The notes beneath the pieces are model-generated. The model saw only the letters and a program-made list of their open reading frames with translations, was not told where the DNA came from and ran no database searches. A stretch of DNA of 64,000 nt. Origin: Blasia pusilla. Lineage: Eukaryota > Marchantiophyta > Marchantiopsida > Blasiales. Shown here one piece after another: positions 23,182 through 33,660 of the stretch. Position numbers and translations under genes: made by a program. Numbering within the stretch: the stretch's first letter is position 1; every line of letters starts with the position of its first letter. Location of the stretch: positions 18,600,001 through 18,664,000 of the forward strand of contig CM114273.1 in assembly GCA_050084515.1 (NCBI GenBank), in the 5' to 3' direction.

Positions 23182-25104
23182 TCATGGACAGCATCACCAC
23201 GAAGTTGTGTAGCAAGCCAAAGCGGGGTGTCCATCAAGATCGACCTAGCAACATGCCTCGCGAGGACTCCACACCCATTCTGCAAAGTGCGGCGATGCCG
23301 ATGGTCAAGCTGTCACCGGAGCTGATCGAAGCGCTGGAGGAGCGATCGTTGGCAACTTTCTTTCAAGCCAACTGGACCTTGACATCCGGAGAACTCCTGG
23401 GCGAACTTCGCTCTACGTCTGCCGTCGCCAAGTTTTGAAAGAAGGGTCTTCGGTATCGAGCTCAGCCCCAACACTGGACGGTGGATGACTGGAGAACAAC
23501 TTATCTGCTCCCGGCTGCGCCAGAGTACAAGTATGACTCGAAGTTTCTAGTAAAGCATGAAGATCTTTTAGCACTCGGCTGTGTCACCACTGAGCGCCTG
23601 GGCAGGAACGGCTACAAGGCTACGTCACTCTCTCCGCCCGTCTTTGGTCAGTTTTGCAAACATTTGATGACCTTGTTTTATCCCGCTCGTTCTTACTATC
23701 CGATGAACAAGCTCTTGAAGATGTGCTACATCATCTGGAATCAGCACCTGGACCCCGAAGCCCTAGGAGTCGACTTTGCTGCTTTTGTGGACGGGCACGT
23801 ACAAGGAATGGTGGAAGTGCTTCATCCAAGCACGAAGTCCTTCCTATCTCCTTTCTTGATCCATCTTTATCTTCACAAGGAGGAATTGACAACAGAGGAG
23901 GCGTTAGATTGGTCGCAAGTTACCCCCGTCCGACTACCACGGAAAGGCGGAACTAGTACCATGGGTAGCCACGAAGTCACCACGCCCTCCGAAGCACCTC
24001 AACAACATCCTCATACTTCGGCTTTGAAGAAAGACGAAGATACCAACGAAATGCCTCGGCCAAAGCGAGGCCAGGTCAATTTTGAAACACCCCCGGCCCC
24101 AGAACCCGTCAATCAGGAGGATTCCGACGAGACCCCGCGGGCAAGGGATCATCAACCTGCACTTCGTCTCATGTCGCAGACGGCAGACGACATGATGTGG
24201 TTCTTGCAATTAGTAGTTCCCGTCATGAACCAACTCCAGCATGTTCTTCACCTAGAAGATACAGCGTCCGTGGACGATTATTTAGAAGGCCTGAACGACC
24301 TCAACTGTAAGGCACAAGCTTCGTCAGACCACGAAGTACAGCGTCGAGTAGCAGAAATGAATCTGCAATTACAGGATCAGGAACTCGAAGACACAAAGAC
24401 CACGCTTCGCAAAGCTCAAAGCGACTTGGTCCAGTGTCAATACGAAGCACGGAACGCACGCCAAATGGGAAAGTTTGGCGATTAACCTCGAATGTGGGGC
24501 GGATCAGTTAGCTTCGCAGATCAAGGAAGCTTCGCACCTCATTGACAAGTATCGGCATCAAATACGGCGTGTTCACACCGAATTCAAGAAGTTGGCGATC
24601 CGGCATGCTGAGTCTTCGAAGTTGCTTCAAGAACATCAAGAAGCGAACAAAGACTTACTGGCGTAGTGGTCGGAGGCTACAGGGAGGATCGCAGTATTGG
24701 AGGCAGACCAGAAGCTACTCAACAAAGCCCAGATAGACCCGGAAGATGTCAAAGAGCTAGTCGACGAAGCAAGCAAGAATTTCGAAGAACAGATGAACGA
24801 GGAAATCGACTACATCAACAAACATTGGAAGCGACAATTCGACAATCATACCAAGTCTCTTCCAGAAGTTGTTCCCACTCTTTCACTTACTCTTGAAGAG
24901 TTACCAGCATTTACTCCATCTGATGTCTTAGTCCAGAATGAAGTCCTAGGGAGTAACTTAGTTGTTAACAAGTCGCGAGAAAGAATGCGTAATCATACCC
25001 CTAACATTATCAACAAACCTTCTACGATTCACGGCCGTTTAGTGCCTACCCCTGAATTTGATAGTTTAGACGTCACTTTTATGGAGATAGGAGAGACATC
25101 ATGA
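23182..25104 (+). pseudogene. Ty3 element A: extra ORF after integrase, coiled-coil
   Basis: The frame is open from about 23184 with a TGA at 23436 and a long uninterrupted stretch 23481-24485, then continues in other frames to 25104 ('SLDVTFMEIGETS'). It has a globular first half ('DWRTTYLLPAAPEYKYD', 'HLMTLFYPARSYYPMNKLL'), a Pro/Thr-rich linker and a long Gln/Glu/Lys-rich coiled coil ('LQDQELEDTKTTLRKAQSD'). Extra 3' ORFs of unknown role occur in the Athila/Tat group. I see no membrane segment, so an envelope-like role is not supported. Confidence 0.6.
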
Positions 25105-25128
25105 AGTGTTCGCCGGGGCGGCTCACAT

Positions 25129-25143
25129 TTGAGGGAGGGGGTA
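25129..25143 (+). other. Polypurine tract
   Basis: GAGGGAGGGGGTA directly before the 3' LTR, the start site for plus-strand synthesis. Confidence 0.8.
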
Positions 25144-26312
25144 TGTGATACCCACAATTTTGTACTTTGGAAGAAATGTATCTTTTTATTGAACAAAGAC
25201 TCTTGTATATTATGGTTTGGATTATTATATGCAATTATGGAGAAGAACGAATAAGATTCAAGTGAATGTCGAAGCTCCTAAGACAAGGCAGAGAGATGGA
25301 AGATCAAGGATTTGCCTTAGAGGAGAATCAAAAGCCGTAACGAAGTATAAAGGATCAACGCGAAGCTTAGCGAAGCTCAACGAAGCTCTGTATACAAAGT
25401 ACTTCACTCTTAAACGAAGCACGAAGAGCGAAGCAAGAAGAGAATGAAGAATGAAGAACTTCGTCCTCCGAAAATTTAGCGCAGCGAAGCTCAGCATGAT
25501 TGTGATTCGAACCGGCACATAGTTAAAACAATTAGACTAGGAAAGGGCGCGACCCTTTGTATCAAATTGGTAGTTAGAACAGTTTTGTACCGTGGATTCA
25601 CAGGGATCATAGAAAAAGAACGCACACCATAGATCTAGGTAGTTCTGAGATATTGAAGAGACACCAACTTCATCAAGAACGCGGATCATAGAAACGCTCC
25701 TACTCTCGAGAATATTTAAGAAACAGGACAGAAGCTATCATTATCATTTGCTCATGAAGTCCTTATGCTGTAGGAATGGTCCGAGCAAGAGAGTTGTACC
25801 CTCTCGAGCTTGTATATACTTTGAAGTCTTCCAATTCTTGATGGAGTAGTAAAGCACTCATTCATTCATTCTGATGTGCGATGCTTATGTTTGAATATTC
25901 TTTTTGGGTCTGCCGAGTGAAGAATGAATCAGGCGAACCTTTCTCATCAATGGAATAATCAACATAGAGTTGTATGAAATCTGTTTGATAGAGAGTAACC
26001 TGCCCCGACGGATTAAGTTCCGAAAGTAGGAGAAGCCAACTTTATTCTTGAGGTCTCTGTGAGGTTCCGAGATGTCGAGAGAACAAATTGCCTGAGCGTA
26101 CTTGAAATTCCACTCGAGAGAATTGAAGAAGAAAACATAGGTACTAAAAAGGATCGGAAGATGTTACTGGAACACTACATTTGAATTACATAATCAAACA
26201 CACGACTTTTACAACATAATAATCACTTTATACTCTCTTTTCATCCAACAATGATCCTCTTGGGGATCAAACTCTACAATTGACTGTAAATAAGGAACAC
26301 TTAGACATTACA
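25144..26312 (+). repeat. 3' LTR of Ty3 element A
   Basis: 1169 bp, begins TGTGATACCC and ends ACATTACA, pairs with 15629-16791. Confidence 0.93.
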
Positions 26313-26384
26313 TGAATCCATACCCTCATCACATGGCGACCGTGGAAATGGCCATGCATGCCATGAACACGTAAGTTTCCTCTT

Positions 26385-27025
26385 GTTGCAAACTGTCGGA
26401 CTTCGACAAGTTGTTTGAGTCGCCACTGTTTTTGGAATGTTTTTGGCCGAAAGCAACTCGTCAGACTCTGACGAGTTGCTCGACCGATCACTGGTTTAGG
26501 ATGTTTTTGGCCGAAAGCAACTCGTCGGAGTCCGACGAGTTGCTCGACTGATCACTCGTTTAGGATGTTTTTGGCCGAAAGCAACTCGACCGAGTCCGTC
26601 GAGTTGCTCGACTCTCTGCTATTTTTGGATGTTTTTTGAAGAAAGCAACTCGTCGGAGTCCGACGGGTTGCTAGATTCGAAGCTGTTTTTGGATGTTTTT
26701 TGATGTTTTCAGGCTGAAAGCAACTTGTCGGAGTCCGACAGGTTGCATTCGAAAGTAGCGGAGCTACATTTTTGTGGTCAAATTGCACCTTAATTGAAAT
26801 TGCGCAACCTATCGGACTCTGACAGATTGATATGTTCACTTTTTTCATGGAAAGCAATCTCTAAATACGGATAATCTGACAACCCGTCGGAGTCTGACAG
26901 GTTGAAACCAGGCAATCACAAATCTGAATGCAATCCGTCGGACTCCGATGGGTTGCAAAATTTAGCTCGTTTCTTCCATTCCGACCATGAGCTGTGACGA
27001 CCTGTCGGAGTCCGACGGGTTGCAG
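26385..27025. repeat. Palindrome array in intron 2, copy 2
   Basis: About eight palindromes. The first five are tandem units of roughly 65 bp with spacer 'GGATGTTTTTGGCCGAAA'. Arms vary but often together: GCAACTCGTCGG with CCGACGAGTTGC, and at 26581-26607 GCAACTCGACCG with CGTCGAGTTGC. Confidence 0.82.
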
Positions 27026-28293
27026 GAACCCATGTACCTTGCAAAATTTATAATATTGAGTTTGGATGTGCAAGATTGTATTGGAGGGGAATGTCACCCA
27101 CCACTGGATCCTGGATTGCGATCGGGTGAAGAAAGTGCTAACGACGCACCCGGCAGAGTACAAGGGGTTCTTGGGCGACGCCCTTGTAAATGAGATGCTG
27201 GCAAAGGGTGCTCAAATAAAAAAAAGACTTGGGCAAATAAGTTTATTTTCCAAGATGCAGCCGTGAAAATCCTTTGCTGGTCGAAGATACAGGCGGCCAA
27301 GAAGAGCGCTGCATTGGAGCAAGAGCGGAGGGAGAAAGTGTCTTTGTCTCAGCGTGCAAAGTTCATCAATGCTGCAGTATTTGCAGCTATGAAGTACACG
27401 GCAAGCAAGATGCAGCGCTACATCGCCATTCTCAACCCCAAACTTAGCCTCAATTTCTACAAGGAGCTAAAGGCGATCATCAAGCGCCAGCGGAAGAGGG
27501 ATGAAGATCCGCAGGGTCGGATTGGGGAGAAAGTGTCTCTCGATCACGTGCATCGATTTTCCTTGTCTGGAATTAGCGAATTTAGGAGAATCCGACTGAT
27601 GAAAATCAGTCTCGAGGGCATAGAGGCCCAAAAGAGGGCGGCACACCATCCTCCGGGTGTCTCTGATCCAGTGATCTCCCACTAGCTCCATGAATGGTCA
27701 TTCTAGGATGCGTTGCGGCTTCTCGGGAATCCATGCTCATGGGTCTCCAAGCGGAGCTAAAAAGAATAGAGCCAGTTCCGGAGGAAGCAAACCTGGAGAG
27801 TGTTGAATATTTTGAACTTTGGCTTGATGACATGCGGGACAAGCCCATAAAAAACCCTGGTTTCAGGACGATGTTCAAGGATCGCATCCTCCCTCATGCA
27901 GACCTTGAGGAAGAAATAGAGGCGAAAAAAAGGGATTTTGCAAAGAAGAAGCGAGATCTTCAGGAGCAGGCGGCCGATGCATCTCGACTAAGAACTGCCC
28001 AACGCATGGTGTTCAAGTACCTCGTCCATTGTAAGAATGCAGGTACATGGCGAAAAATACTGGCAGCGTGCAAATTGTGGGCTTCTATGCCTGATGGAGA
28101 GACATTTTCCATGTACGACATGGAGATGGCTCAAAGCATGTCCGATTGGGAGGTGGAGAATTGCCCGATTTGGCTGGACTTCAACGACCCTGAGGACATA
28201 ACTGAGAAAGATCTACGCCTGCTCTATGATGCAGTGGCCGCAAGTTGGGACGACATCCCCAATTTTGTGTAGCCTGAAGACTTTTTCGAAGGA

Positions 28294-28302
28294 GATGCGG
28301 AG
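28294..28302. repeat. Target site duplication of MULE copy 3 (left)
   Basis: GATGCGGAG, repeated exactly at 40720-40728. Nine bases, as expected for a Mutator-type transposase. Deleting copy 3 and one repeat restores the exon 3 reading seen in copy 1 at about 5605-5620. Confidence 0.95.
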
Positions 28303-29365
28303 GGGGGCTGGTATTCTGGCAGGAGAGAGTAAGAGAGGAGAGGAAGAGAGGAAGAGAGGAGAGTCTCTCTTCAAAAAAAAGGGCCAAATCCGCCTCCTCT
28401 CTTCAAAACTTTTTGACATATTTGAAATTTTTGTTTGCTTTCAAATTCAAGAAATCTTTAGAAGAGAGTATTTAGTGGTCCACATTTGGCCCTAAAAAAA
28501 CCTCCTCTTTCCTGGGGGCAAGAAAAAAGGAGACATCATAAGACCACCCTAAACATTTTTCCATCACTCTCCATGTGAGCCTAAGTTTCTTAACATTCCC
28601 TGTCTCGGTCAACAAAAATCAATGCCCTTGGTATTTTTGTTGGAGGACCACCCGGATGCCAACCTCTCTTTTTGCAGGGATTGTTGCCTGCATCATGGCC
28701 TCCCCTAAATTGCCCCATAACCAACTTTCTTTTGGTTATGAATGGTGTCTGCTCAAGACCAACTTTGTGAAATGTGAACACATCAGATCCTAAGGTTGAG
28801 AAACCAAGAAGCAGCGCCCCTCCCAACCCGTAAGAAAGCTCACCATAAGAAAGGAAAGATTTTTAGAAGTGATTTTCTTCCACCCTGCACCCACGACGAT
28901 CTAACGGGTTGGGAATCCGAAATGGCAATCCGACAGGTAGTAGGAATCCTGCACATCTTAGACAAGAAAAGAAGCCTACAACTGGTTGGACGAATGAAGG
29001 GGAACGAGCCAAAAGTCAAGAAGCCCACCACAATGCGTCAGAAGTTGGTCTCACCGGGATAGAGTCCGATCACTCAAGCAGTCAACCTGTCGGAATCCGA
29101 CAGGTTTCCTGGAAATGGTAAAAAAGTTGCAATGGGCAAAAAGAAAAAAGTTGCAACCCGTCGGAATCATACGGGTTGCAGAATTGTAATTCTGAGTAGC
29201 TAAAAGAACACAATCCACAAGTCCAAAAAAATATTCCAGAAAACTTTTACAAACACCATTATGGGTTGAAAAAATCTCGTCCTTTATTACCTCCGAAGGA
29301 ACCTCGGAAATGTACATTTGACCTAGTCTATGATTTCTTCAGCCTCGTCATCTACAAATTTACTC
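28303..29365 (-). other. Right terminus and 3' flank of MULE copy 3
   Basis: Purine-rich terminal block, then the conserved subterminal region (about 28400-28900), then a palindrome near 29083-29180 with arms like GCAACCCGTC. I see no gene here. Confidence 0.65.
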
Positions 29366-29608
29366 CTAACTCTCCTCGGTGACAGTACCAAAGGAATGTC
29401 CTGGGATACAAGCGGCTCCTCTGGCCGATTGTAGACGGGGATCGAAAATGTTGGCGAATTCAAGAGCCTTGGCCCCCCCTAGGTACACCATAACGGTCCC
29501 ATGTAACCTGTCTCGAGTCCCACCGCCTTCCTCGGCAGTATACCTTGTACGCTCTGCAATATCACACCCATCCAATATCAATATCTGCTCCGTCCCCGGT
29601 AATACCAT
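29366..29608 (-). CDS. Small conserved open frame downstream of methyltransferase, copy 3
   Basis: The protein includes 'LHGTVMVYLGGAKALEFA' and 'NIFDPRLQSARGAACIPG', matching the open frame at 7885-8148 in copy 1. It is on the same strand as, and about 500 bases downstream of, the ParB-methyltransferase gene. The family is not recognised. The shared core is open in both copies while the neighbouring large genes are broken, which is weak support for real coding. Confidence 0.4.
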   Translation of the reverse strand: MVLPGTEQILILDGCDIAERTRYTAEEGGGTRDRLHGTVMVYLGGAKALEFANIFDPRLQSARGAACIPGHSFGTVTEES

Positions 29609-29764
29609 TATGGCAATCGCACAAGTAGTAGGAATCCAATACGTCTGAGAGAAGAAAAGAAGCCTACGCCTGCCTTTACGAGTTGAGGGGAAGGTGCCAA
29701 GGGAAGAAGCCCGCCAGACTACCTCTTAAGTTGGACCAATAGGGAAAGAGTCTGATCACACAAC

Positions 29765-29910
29765 CTGTCGGAATTAGACAGGTTGCCTGGAAGTGGTAAA
29801 AAGGGTGCAATGGTCAAAAAGTGAAAAGTTGCAAGCAGGAGAAATCCGACGGGTTGCAGTGGTCATAAAGTGAAAAGCTGCAAGCAGGAGAAATCCTACG
29901 GGTTGCAAAA
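29765..29910. repeat. Palindromes in 3' flank, copy 3
   Basis: Three degenerate family palindromes, two of them in a short direct duplication ('AAGTGAAAAGTTGCAAGCAG', 'AAGTGAAAAGCTGCAAGCAG'). Confidence 0.6.
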
Positions 29911-30724
29911 TAGAAGTCCGCGGAGTACATAGACGATCACATTGGAAAAGACAAAAAATGATCAGCAAACTTTTACAAGCACCACCATCGTTCGAAAAAA
30001 TCTTCTGCCTTATATCATCGGAAAAAAGCTCGGAACTGTACATTTGATCTATTCTATGAAATATTTTGCCTTATCATCAAAAAAATCCCTACTCCAAACG
30101 CTGCAGTCAAGTTGGGTTGTTGAGTTCTTTGAACTCACTCGTCATCGTCCGAGAGCTCTTGCAAAATTACTTTCGGCCTTGCCCTCCCGATTTTTGGAAT
30201 CGTTGGAAGTGACGATGGAGTCACTACCAAGGGTGGCTTTGGAACCGGAGCTCTCGGCTTCAGTGGAGAGTTATACGCCCCAACGAGCCTTTCGTATTCT
30301 GCCTTTGCCTCCTTGCAAAGGTCAAACAGTTCCTCCCTTCCCTCGAGGCAGAGAATGTTCCTGCCACTCTGCCAGGCGCCTTTGATACTTGCCCCTGAAA
30401 GTCCCACTAAGTCGAACACCAAGTCACCCGGCCTTGAGCAGAGCTCGATGAGCGTTTGCATCAGGGCTAGCGACTTTTCCCTTCCTCCCAGAAGTGGGGT
30501 ACTGTCTTGCATGTAAATTCCCGGGGGGTAATTGTACAAACTATCTAAGCTGTACCCATCTGAGCATGGATCCACAGGATCCTGGATCTTGAACACCTGG
30601 AAATTGTGCTCGGGCCGAACGAAGCAATACACGTAGGAGTGGTCCATCTGTAAATCAGCATGTTGGAAACAATGTCAGAAACTAAAGAAGTCGGCTTGAG
30701 AACATTTTCAATAACTGACTTTGG

Positions 30725-31035
30725 ATCAACCCGTCGGGCTCCGTTGTTTTTGTCCGTGAGCAACCCGTCGGAAGGTGACAGTTCTTTGGTCTCGGCAGCC
30801 CATGCTCTTTGAGAGCAACCGCCGCTATCGACGGGTTGCATCCAAAACCAAAAGCAAGCGGGAAAAACAAAAGCAAGCGCAACCCGCCGGGTTCCGGACG
30901 GGTTGCGGTGTACACCGCATGTTTTCCTTGTGTATGTGGGAAAGATGCAACCCGTCGGAAACCGACGGGTTGCTCTCGGCCGAGCATGGGCGCTAAGCTA
31001 AACAACCCGCCGCTCCCGACGGGTTGCTCACGACA
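30725..31035. repeat. Palindromes in intron 3, copy 3
   Basis: Intron 3 (30648-31141) holds four palindromes, for example arms GCAACCCGTCGG / CCGACGGGTTGC at 30947-30973. Confidence 0.75.
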
Positions 31036-33353
31036 AAAAAACCCAGATTGACACTCATTATACTCACTCAACGGAGATGAACACTTATTATACACATCAT
31101 TAAAATATAATTGAAATTATAGTACAGGAATTGAGCCTTACCCGAATCTGACTCGTAGCGGATCGGAGTGGGTACTCGTTTTTTATGATCCACGATTGCG
31201 CCGTCCTCCACTTTAGCAACCTCTTGGCCTTTTGGAGGTTGAAGAGCTGCCCTCGCTCCCTCCAGTCAACACCAAGAAGCAACCCTGTCACTCGAGATGG
31301 CGCCGCAAAAAGGAGAACAAAAGCGCAATCTGGTCATAAGAGAGCGGCACATTCCACTCAGGTACCTCGTCCGACGGATTCTCGCCCCAAAGTCGCAACC
31401 CCGAGGGCAAATCGGCGATCAAGAGATCCACCGCAACCTCTTCGACCACTCCATTCACCGCCTAGGCAGCGTGCCCGTTTCGTTGGAGCTTCCGTCCCAG
31501 CGTTGTCAATTTTTCGATGGCTGGTGTCGACGCTTGAGAACTAAAGCTCTTCAGCTCATCCAGTAAAGGAGTGAATTGAAGGAGGACGCTTGTCCGGGTC
31601 GTTGTTTGTCTGTGTCTTCCCAAGGATGATGGACTGTATTCTCCTTGGGACAACCCAAGCACCTCTCGCTTCCGCTTCTCCCTAGTCTGCGGACGGCTTG
31701 TCGGGGTCTCTATGACCTCAGACTCTGGTGGGGTTTTTTTCGCCGACGACCTGGTCCGACCCTCTCTCCCCGCTCGTCCGGACGATTCCGCCTCTGGCCT
31801 TGAATCTTCAGCCTCTCTTTGGGAAGACTCAGCCTCTGAATTTTTCCCTCCCCTCGCCTTGCCTTTGAGACCCGCTGTGGATTTGTCTTTGGCTGTGCGG
31901 ACCTTGGAAGCCAACTCAGGTGTCTAGTGGGCCTGCTCTTCTGCATCTCCTCTGAAGAAGTCTTCAGGCTGGACGAAATTGGGGATGTCGTCTTGTCCTG
32001 AGGCCACTGCATCATGAAGCACTCGTAAATCCTTATCGGTGATATCTTCAAGGTCATTGAAGTCGAGCCAAATGGGGCAATTCTCCACCTCCCAATCGGA
32101 CATGTGCTGCCCCATCTCCATGTCGTACATGGAGAATGTCTCTGCATCCGGCGGCGAAGACCACAATTTCAAGGCTACCGGTAATTTTCCCCACGTACCT
32201 GCATTCTTACATTGGACGAGGTACCTGAAGACCATCCGTTGGGCAGCTTTTAGTCGAGCAGAATCGGCCGTCTGCGCTTGTAGATCTCGCTTCTTCTTCG
32301 CTTGATCCCGTTTGTTCCCCTCTACTTCTTCGTCAAGCTCTGCCTAAGGGAGGACGCAAACCTTGAACATGGTCTTGAATCCTGGGTTTTTGGTTGGCTT
32401 GTCCCGGATGTCGTCGAGCCAAACCTCGAAATCTCCAGAACTTTTAAGGTTTGCTTCATCCGGGATGGGCTCTAATCTTATGAGCTCCGCTTGCAGACCG
32501 TCCAGCACGGACTTCCCGATAACCCGCAACGCATCCCAGAACGACCATTCGCGTAGCTAGTGCGAGATCAATGGATCGGACACACCCAGAGGATGGTGTG
32601 CCACCCTCTTCTGGGTCTCTGAGCCCTCGAGACTGATTTTCATCAGTCGGATCCTCCTAAACTCGCTTATGCCGGACAACGCAAACTGATGCACGCGATC
32701 CAGGGACACTTTCTCCCCAATCCGACCATGCGGATCTTCATCCCCCTTTTTCGGGCGCTTGATAATCGCCTTGGCTCCTTGTAGAACTCCGGACCAAGTT
32801 CGGGGTTGAGAATGCTGATGTATCGCTGCATCTTGCTTGCCGTGTATTTCGTTGCAACAGATACTGCAGCTTGGATGAATTTGGCGCGCTCAGACGCAGA
32901 TACCTTCTCCCTCCGCTCCAGCTCCAGTGCAGCGCTTTTCTTCGCGGCCTGTATCTTCGACCAACAAAGGATGGTTACGGCTGCATCTTGGGAAATAAAC
33001 TTATTTGCCCAAGTTTTCTTTTTAATCTGAGCACCCTTTGCAAGCATCTGATTGACAAGGGCATCGCCCAAGAACCCCCTGTACTCTCCCGGGTGCGTCG
33101 TTAGCACCTTCCTCACCCGATCGCAGTCCTGGATCCAGTGGTGGGTGACATTCCCCTCCGATACAATCCTGCAAATCCAAACTCAACCCGCCAGGAAATT
33201 ACCCGTCGGAACTCCAAAGGGTCGTCACAGCTCAAGGTCGGATTCTAGCAACGAGCTAAATGATGCAACCCGTCGGAGTCCGACGGATTGCATTCAGATT
33301 TGCTAATGCCTGGTAAGCAAACCGTCGGAGTCCGAAGGGTTGCTCGACTCGCC

Positions 33354-33660
33354 GCCTTGTCAGGATGTTTTTTGAAGAATGCAACTCGTTGGACTCCGAC
33401 GAGTTGTTCGACTGACTGCAGGTTTAGAAGGTTTTTTCCCCAAAGCAACCCGTCGGACTCCGACGGGTTGCTTTGGGGAAAAAACCTTCTAAACGGTCGG
33501 ACTCCGACGAGTTGATTTCGGCCAAAAACAGTTTCGAGTCAAGCAACCCGTCGGAGTCCGACGGGTTGTTTTGGGGAAAAAACCTTCTAAACCTACAGTC
33601 AGTCGAACAACTCGTCGGAGTCCGACGAGTTGCATTCTTCAAAAAACATCCTGACAAGGC
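33354..33660. repeat. 88-bp inverted repeat pair in intron 2, copy 3
   Basis: 33354-33441 is the reverse complement of 33573-33660 with about two mismatches. Each arm contains one full family palindrome plus its spacers, so whole palindrome-spacer blocks have been duplicated in opposite directions. Confidence 0.85.
33422..33494. repeat. 73-bp perfect palindrome
   Basis: 36-bp arms around a single C at 33458. The family palindrome at the centre is extended on both sides by the same spacer in opposite directions. It could extrude as a cruciform or fold as an RNA hairpin in the pre-mRNA. Confidence 0.9.

Larger units (their letters stand above)
15629..26312 (+). mobile_element. Ty3/gypsy LTR retrotransposon A
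   Basis: A complete element of 10.7 kb: 5' LTR 15629-16791, primer-binding site, gag, protease, RT, RNase H, integrase, an extra 3' open frame, a polypurine tract and 3' LTR 25144-26312. LTRs begin TGTGATACCC and end ACATTACA. The order PR-RT-RH-IN defines Ty3/gypsy. The primer site and the extra downstream ORF recall the Athila/Tat side of the family. The two LTRs differ at a modest number of positions, so the insertion is fairly recent, but the coding regions carry stops and frameshifts. Confidence 0.93.
26313..28302 (+). pseudogene. MULE copy 2: ParB-methyltransferase gene, exon 2 end and exon 3 (first part)
   Basis: Exon 2 resumes after the Ty3 element and ends at 26370 ('MHAMNT', donor GTAAGT). 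Intron 2 (26371 to about 27073) is full of palindromes; its acceptor AG looks shifted or mutated compared with copy 3. Exon 3 starts near 27074 ('GNVTHHWILDCDRV') and runs through Lys/Arg-rich helices ('AKKSAALEQERREKVSLSQR') and a coiled-coil 'EEEIEAKKRDFAKKKRDLQ'. It is cut at 28302, after 'FFEGDAE', by copy 3. TAG stops at 27684 and 27705 stand for Trp codons preserved in copies 1 or 3. A TAG at 28270 stands for the Gln seen in copy 3 ('NFVQPEDFF'). Confidence 0.72.

Noticed and set aside
22992-23438. Envelope gene in Ty3 element A
   Set aside because: No signal peptide, transmembrane segment or furin-like site is visible in the post-integrase ORF.
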